Shown here: positions 30,740-31,329 of the stretch, in pieces
Position numbering within the stretch: position 1 is the first letter of the stretch
How the letters are laid out: every line of letters begins with the position of its first letter
Source of the DNA: Lachnospiraceae bacterium
GTDB lineage: Bacteria > Bacillota > Clostridia > Lachnospirales > Lachnospiraceae
Direction of reading: 5' to 3'
NCBI GenBank assembly: GCA_900770225.1
Contig: CAAGJU010000250.1
Span: forward strand, 1 to 31,329
DNA length: 31,329 nucleotides
Translations under genes and position numbers: made by a program
The notes under the pieces: model-generated
Told to the model about the DNA's origin: nothing
Database searches by the model: none
What the model saw: the letters and a program-made list of their open reading frames with translations, nothing else

Positions 30740-30768
30740 AATGTAGCACGCGGTGGAAACGTTTTCAA
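30740..30768 (-). promoter_or_regulatory. Candidate sigma-A promoter of the transporter operon
   Basis: On the minus strand, -35 TTGAAA (30763-30768), 17-bp spacer, -10 TACATT (30740-30745). The -35 lies inside operator O2 and the start point inside O1. This gives a leader of about 145 nt to the binding-protein gene. Confidence 0.65.
30754..30767 (+). promoter_or_regulatory. cre/LacI-like operator O2 over the -35 box
   Basis: TGGAAACGTTTTCA, a full match to the cre consensus, centred 36 bp from O1 and overlapping the -35 element. The spacing would allow cooperative binding or looping by dimers or tetramers. Confidence 0.82.
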
Positions 30769-31010
30769 GCGATTCCGGTCAAATTCCGGATCTTCGTGGA
30801 ATGTGTATAAATTCTGTGTGTCGTTTTTGTGAACTTTTCGTGTACGAACTCGTTTTCGGCTGTGATGCTGCTCCGGAAGCCGCTGAAAACCCGTTCCGTA
30901 TGCCTGCCTGCCGGAAGTAAAAAGCCGTTCATTTTTCTCCGGGATTCTCGATTATAATTAAAGTACGGCATGTATCATCAGGATGATCCGGGATCTGCTA
31001 TAATAAAAAG

Positions 31011-31194
31011 CTGCCACAGCGACCGGCTCACTGCACGTTTTTCTGTTCGCTCGCACGCGCTTATTTGCGGCCCTCTGCCAAAACGCGCAAAAACGCTTTA
31101 AAGCGTTTTTGCTTGGACGGTTGGCACCCGGGCCGCAGCTAGCGTGCTCGCTCACGACGAAAAACGCGCAATGTTCGCCGATCATCTGTGGCAG
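31011..31194. repeat. 184-bp imperfect palindrome (large hairpin)
   Basis: Outer arms CTGCCACAG (31011-31019) and CTGTGGCAG (31186-31194) continue inward as imperfectly complementary arms. These include CGTTTTTC with GAAAAACG, GCGGCCC with GGGCCGC and GCCAA with TTGGC, closing on a perfect 26-bp palindrome at 31087-31112 centred on TTTAAA. The whole segment can fold as one long hairpin. It has no resemblance to the core A or B repeats. Open frames across it are by-products of the symmetry. It lies upstream of the transporter operon promoter. Confidence 0.85.
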
Positions 31195-31278
31195 TTGCCA
31201 ACCGGGTGACAGAATCCACAATTTAAAAAGATTTTGTATAAAAGATCAACTGATATAGGTGTCATAAGTATGATAACC

Positions 31279-31329
31279 GGATCGCTACGCGCTGCGCGCT
31301 CCCGCGATCCTCCCTCAGCTCGGGCTCTC
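31279..31329. repeat. Hairpin and probable start of another repeat element, cut by the window edge
   Basis: GGATCGC (31279-31285) pairs with GCGATCC (31304-31310) around a GCGC-rich loop. Two 10-mers match the core B repeats: ATCGCTACGC (31281-31290, also 10697-10706) and GCTCGGGCTC (31318-31327, also 5849-5858). The element is probably a further relative that continues outside. From 31195 to 31278 nothing else is seen. Confidence 0.45.

Noticed and set aside
30765..30971. A 68-codon minus-strand frame upstream of the transporter operon
   Set aside because: No ribosome binding site seen, overlaps the operator region, and shows no family resemblance.
30950..31005. Two TATAAT sequences as promoters on either strand
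   Set aside because: No -35 hexamer at a suitable distance was seen and no gene follows within the window.
30958..31221. An 87-codon minus-strand open frame across the large palindrome
   Set aside because: It runs through both arms of a palindrome, has no recognisable domain, and its length follows from the GC-rich symmetric sequence.

Overview
The window is a moderately GC-rich chromosomal segment in which every convincing protein gene lies on the minus strand. It looks like a low-GC-lineage Firmicute (Bacillota) of the Clostridia, most likely Lachnospiraceae-like. The reasons are a Gram-positive-type DnaK in an hrcA-grpE-dnaK-dnaJ operon behind a perfect CIRCE operator, the clostridial housekeeping order asp23-nusB-xseA-xseB-ispA-dxs-tlyA-nadK-argR-recN, GGAGG-type ribosome binding sites with several GTG and TTG starts, and a Ser/Ala-rich lipoprotein linker on the sugar-binding protein. 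No phage, transposase, CRISPR, tRNA or rRNA was seen. Genus-level placement is not possible from the sequence alone.

Layout, read in the direction of transcription (high to low coordinates): 31329-30590 is a non-coding stretch holding a truncated repeat element, a ~184-bp imperfect palindrome and the regulatory region of a maltodextrin-type operon with stacked cre/LacI-like operators. 30589-27109 encodes an ABC importer (binding protein and two permeases, no ATPase). 27027-22450 holds two different 4-alpha-glucanotransferases flanking a LacI-family regulator, followed by glycogen/maltodextrin phosphorylase (22204-19937) and peptide release factor 3. Together these import maltodextrins and convert them to glucose-1-phosphate and glucose. 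18290-17735 contains a palindromic repeat, a possible 32-residue peptide gene and a terminator. 17734-7054 is the housekeeping run: envelope stress protein, NusB, exonuclease VII, isoprenoid precursor synthesis, an rRNA methyltransferase-like protein, NAD kinase, the arginine repressor and RecN. 6760-5996 encodes a small secreted protein made almost only of three SLH domains. 5628-210 is the HrcA-regulated heat-shock operon, ending in a terminator.

Two observations stand out. First, intergenic spaces hold a family of ~85-145-bp repeats built from two alternative cores and two alternative end modules. The three copies of one core differ by paired base changes that keep a hairpin intact. Second, many conserved housekeeping enzymes here (RecN, IspA, XseB, NusB, TlyA, HrcA, both MalQ) carry long low-complexity, probably disordered inserts or tails, some still visible as tandem DNA repeats.
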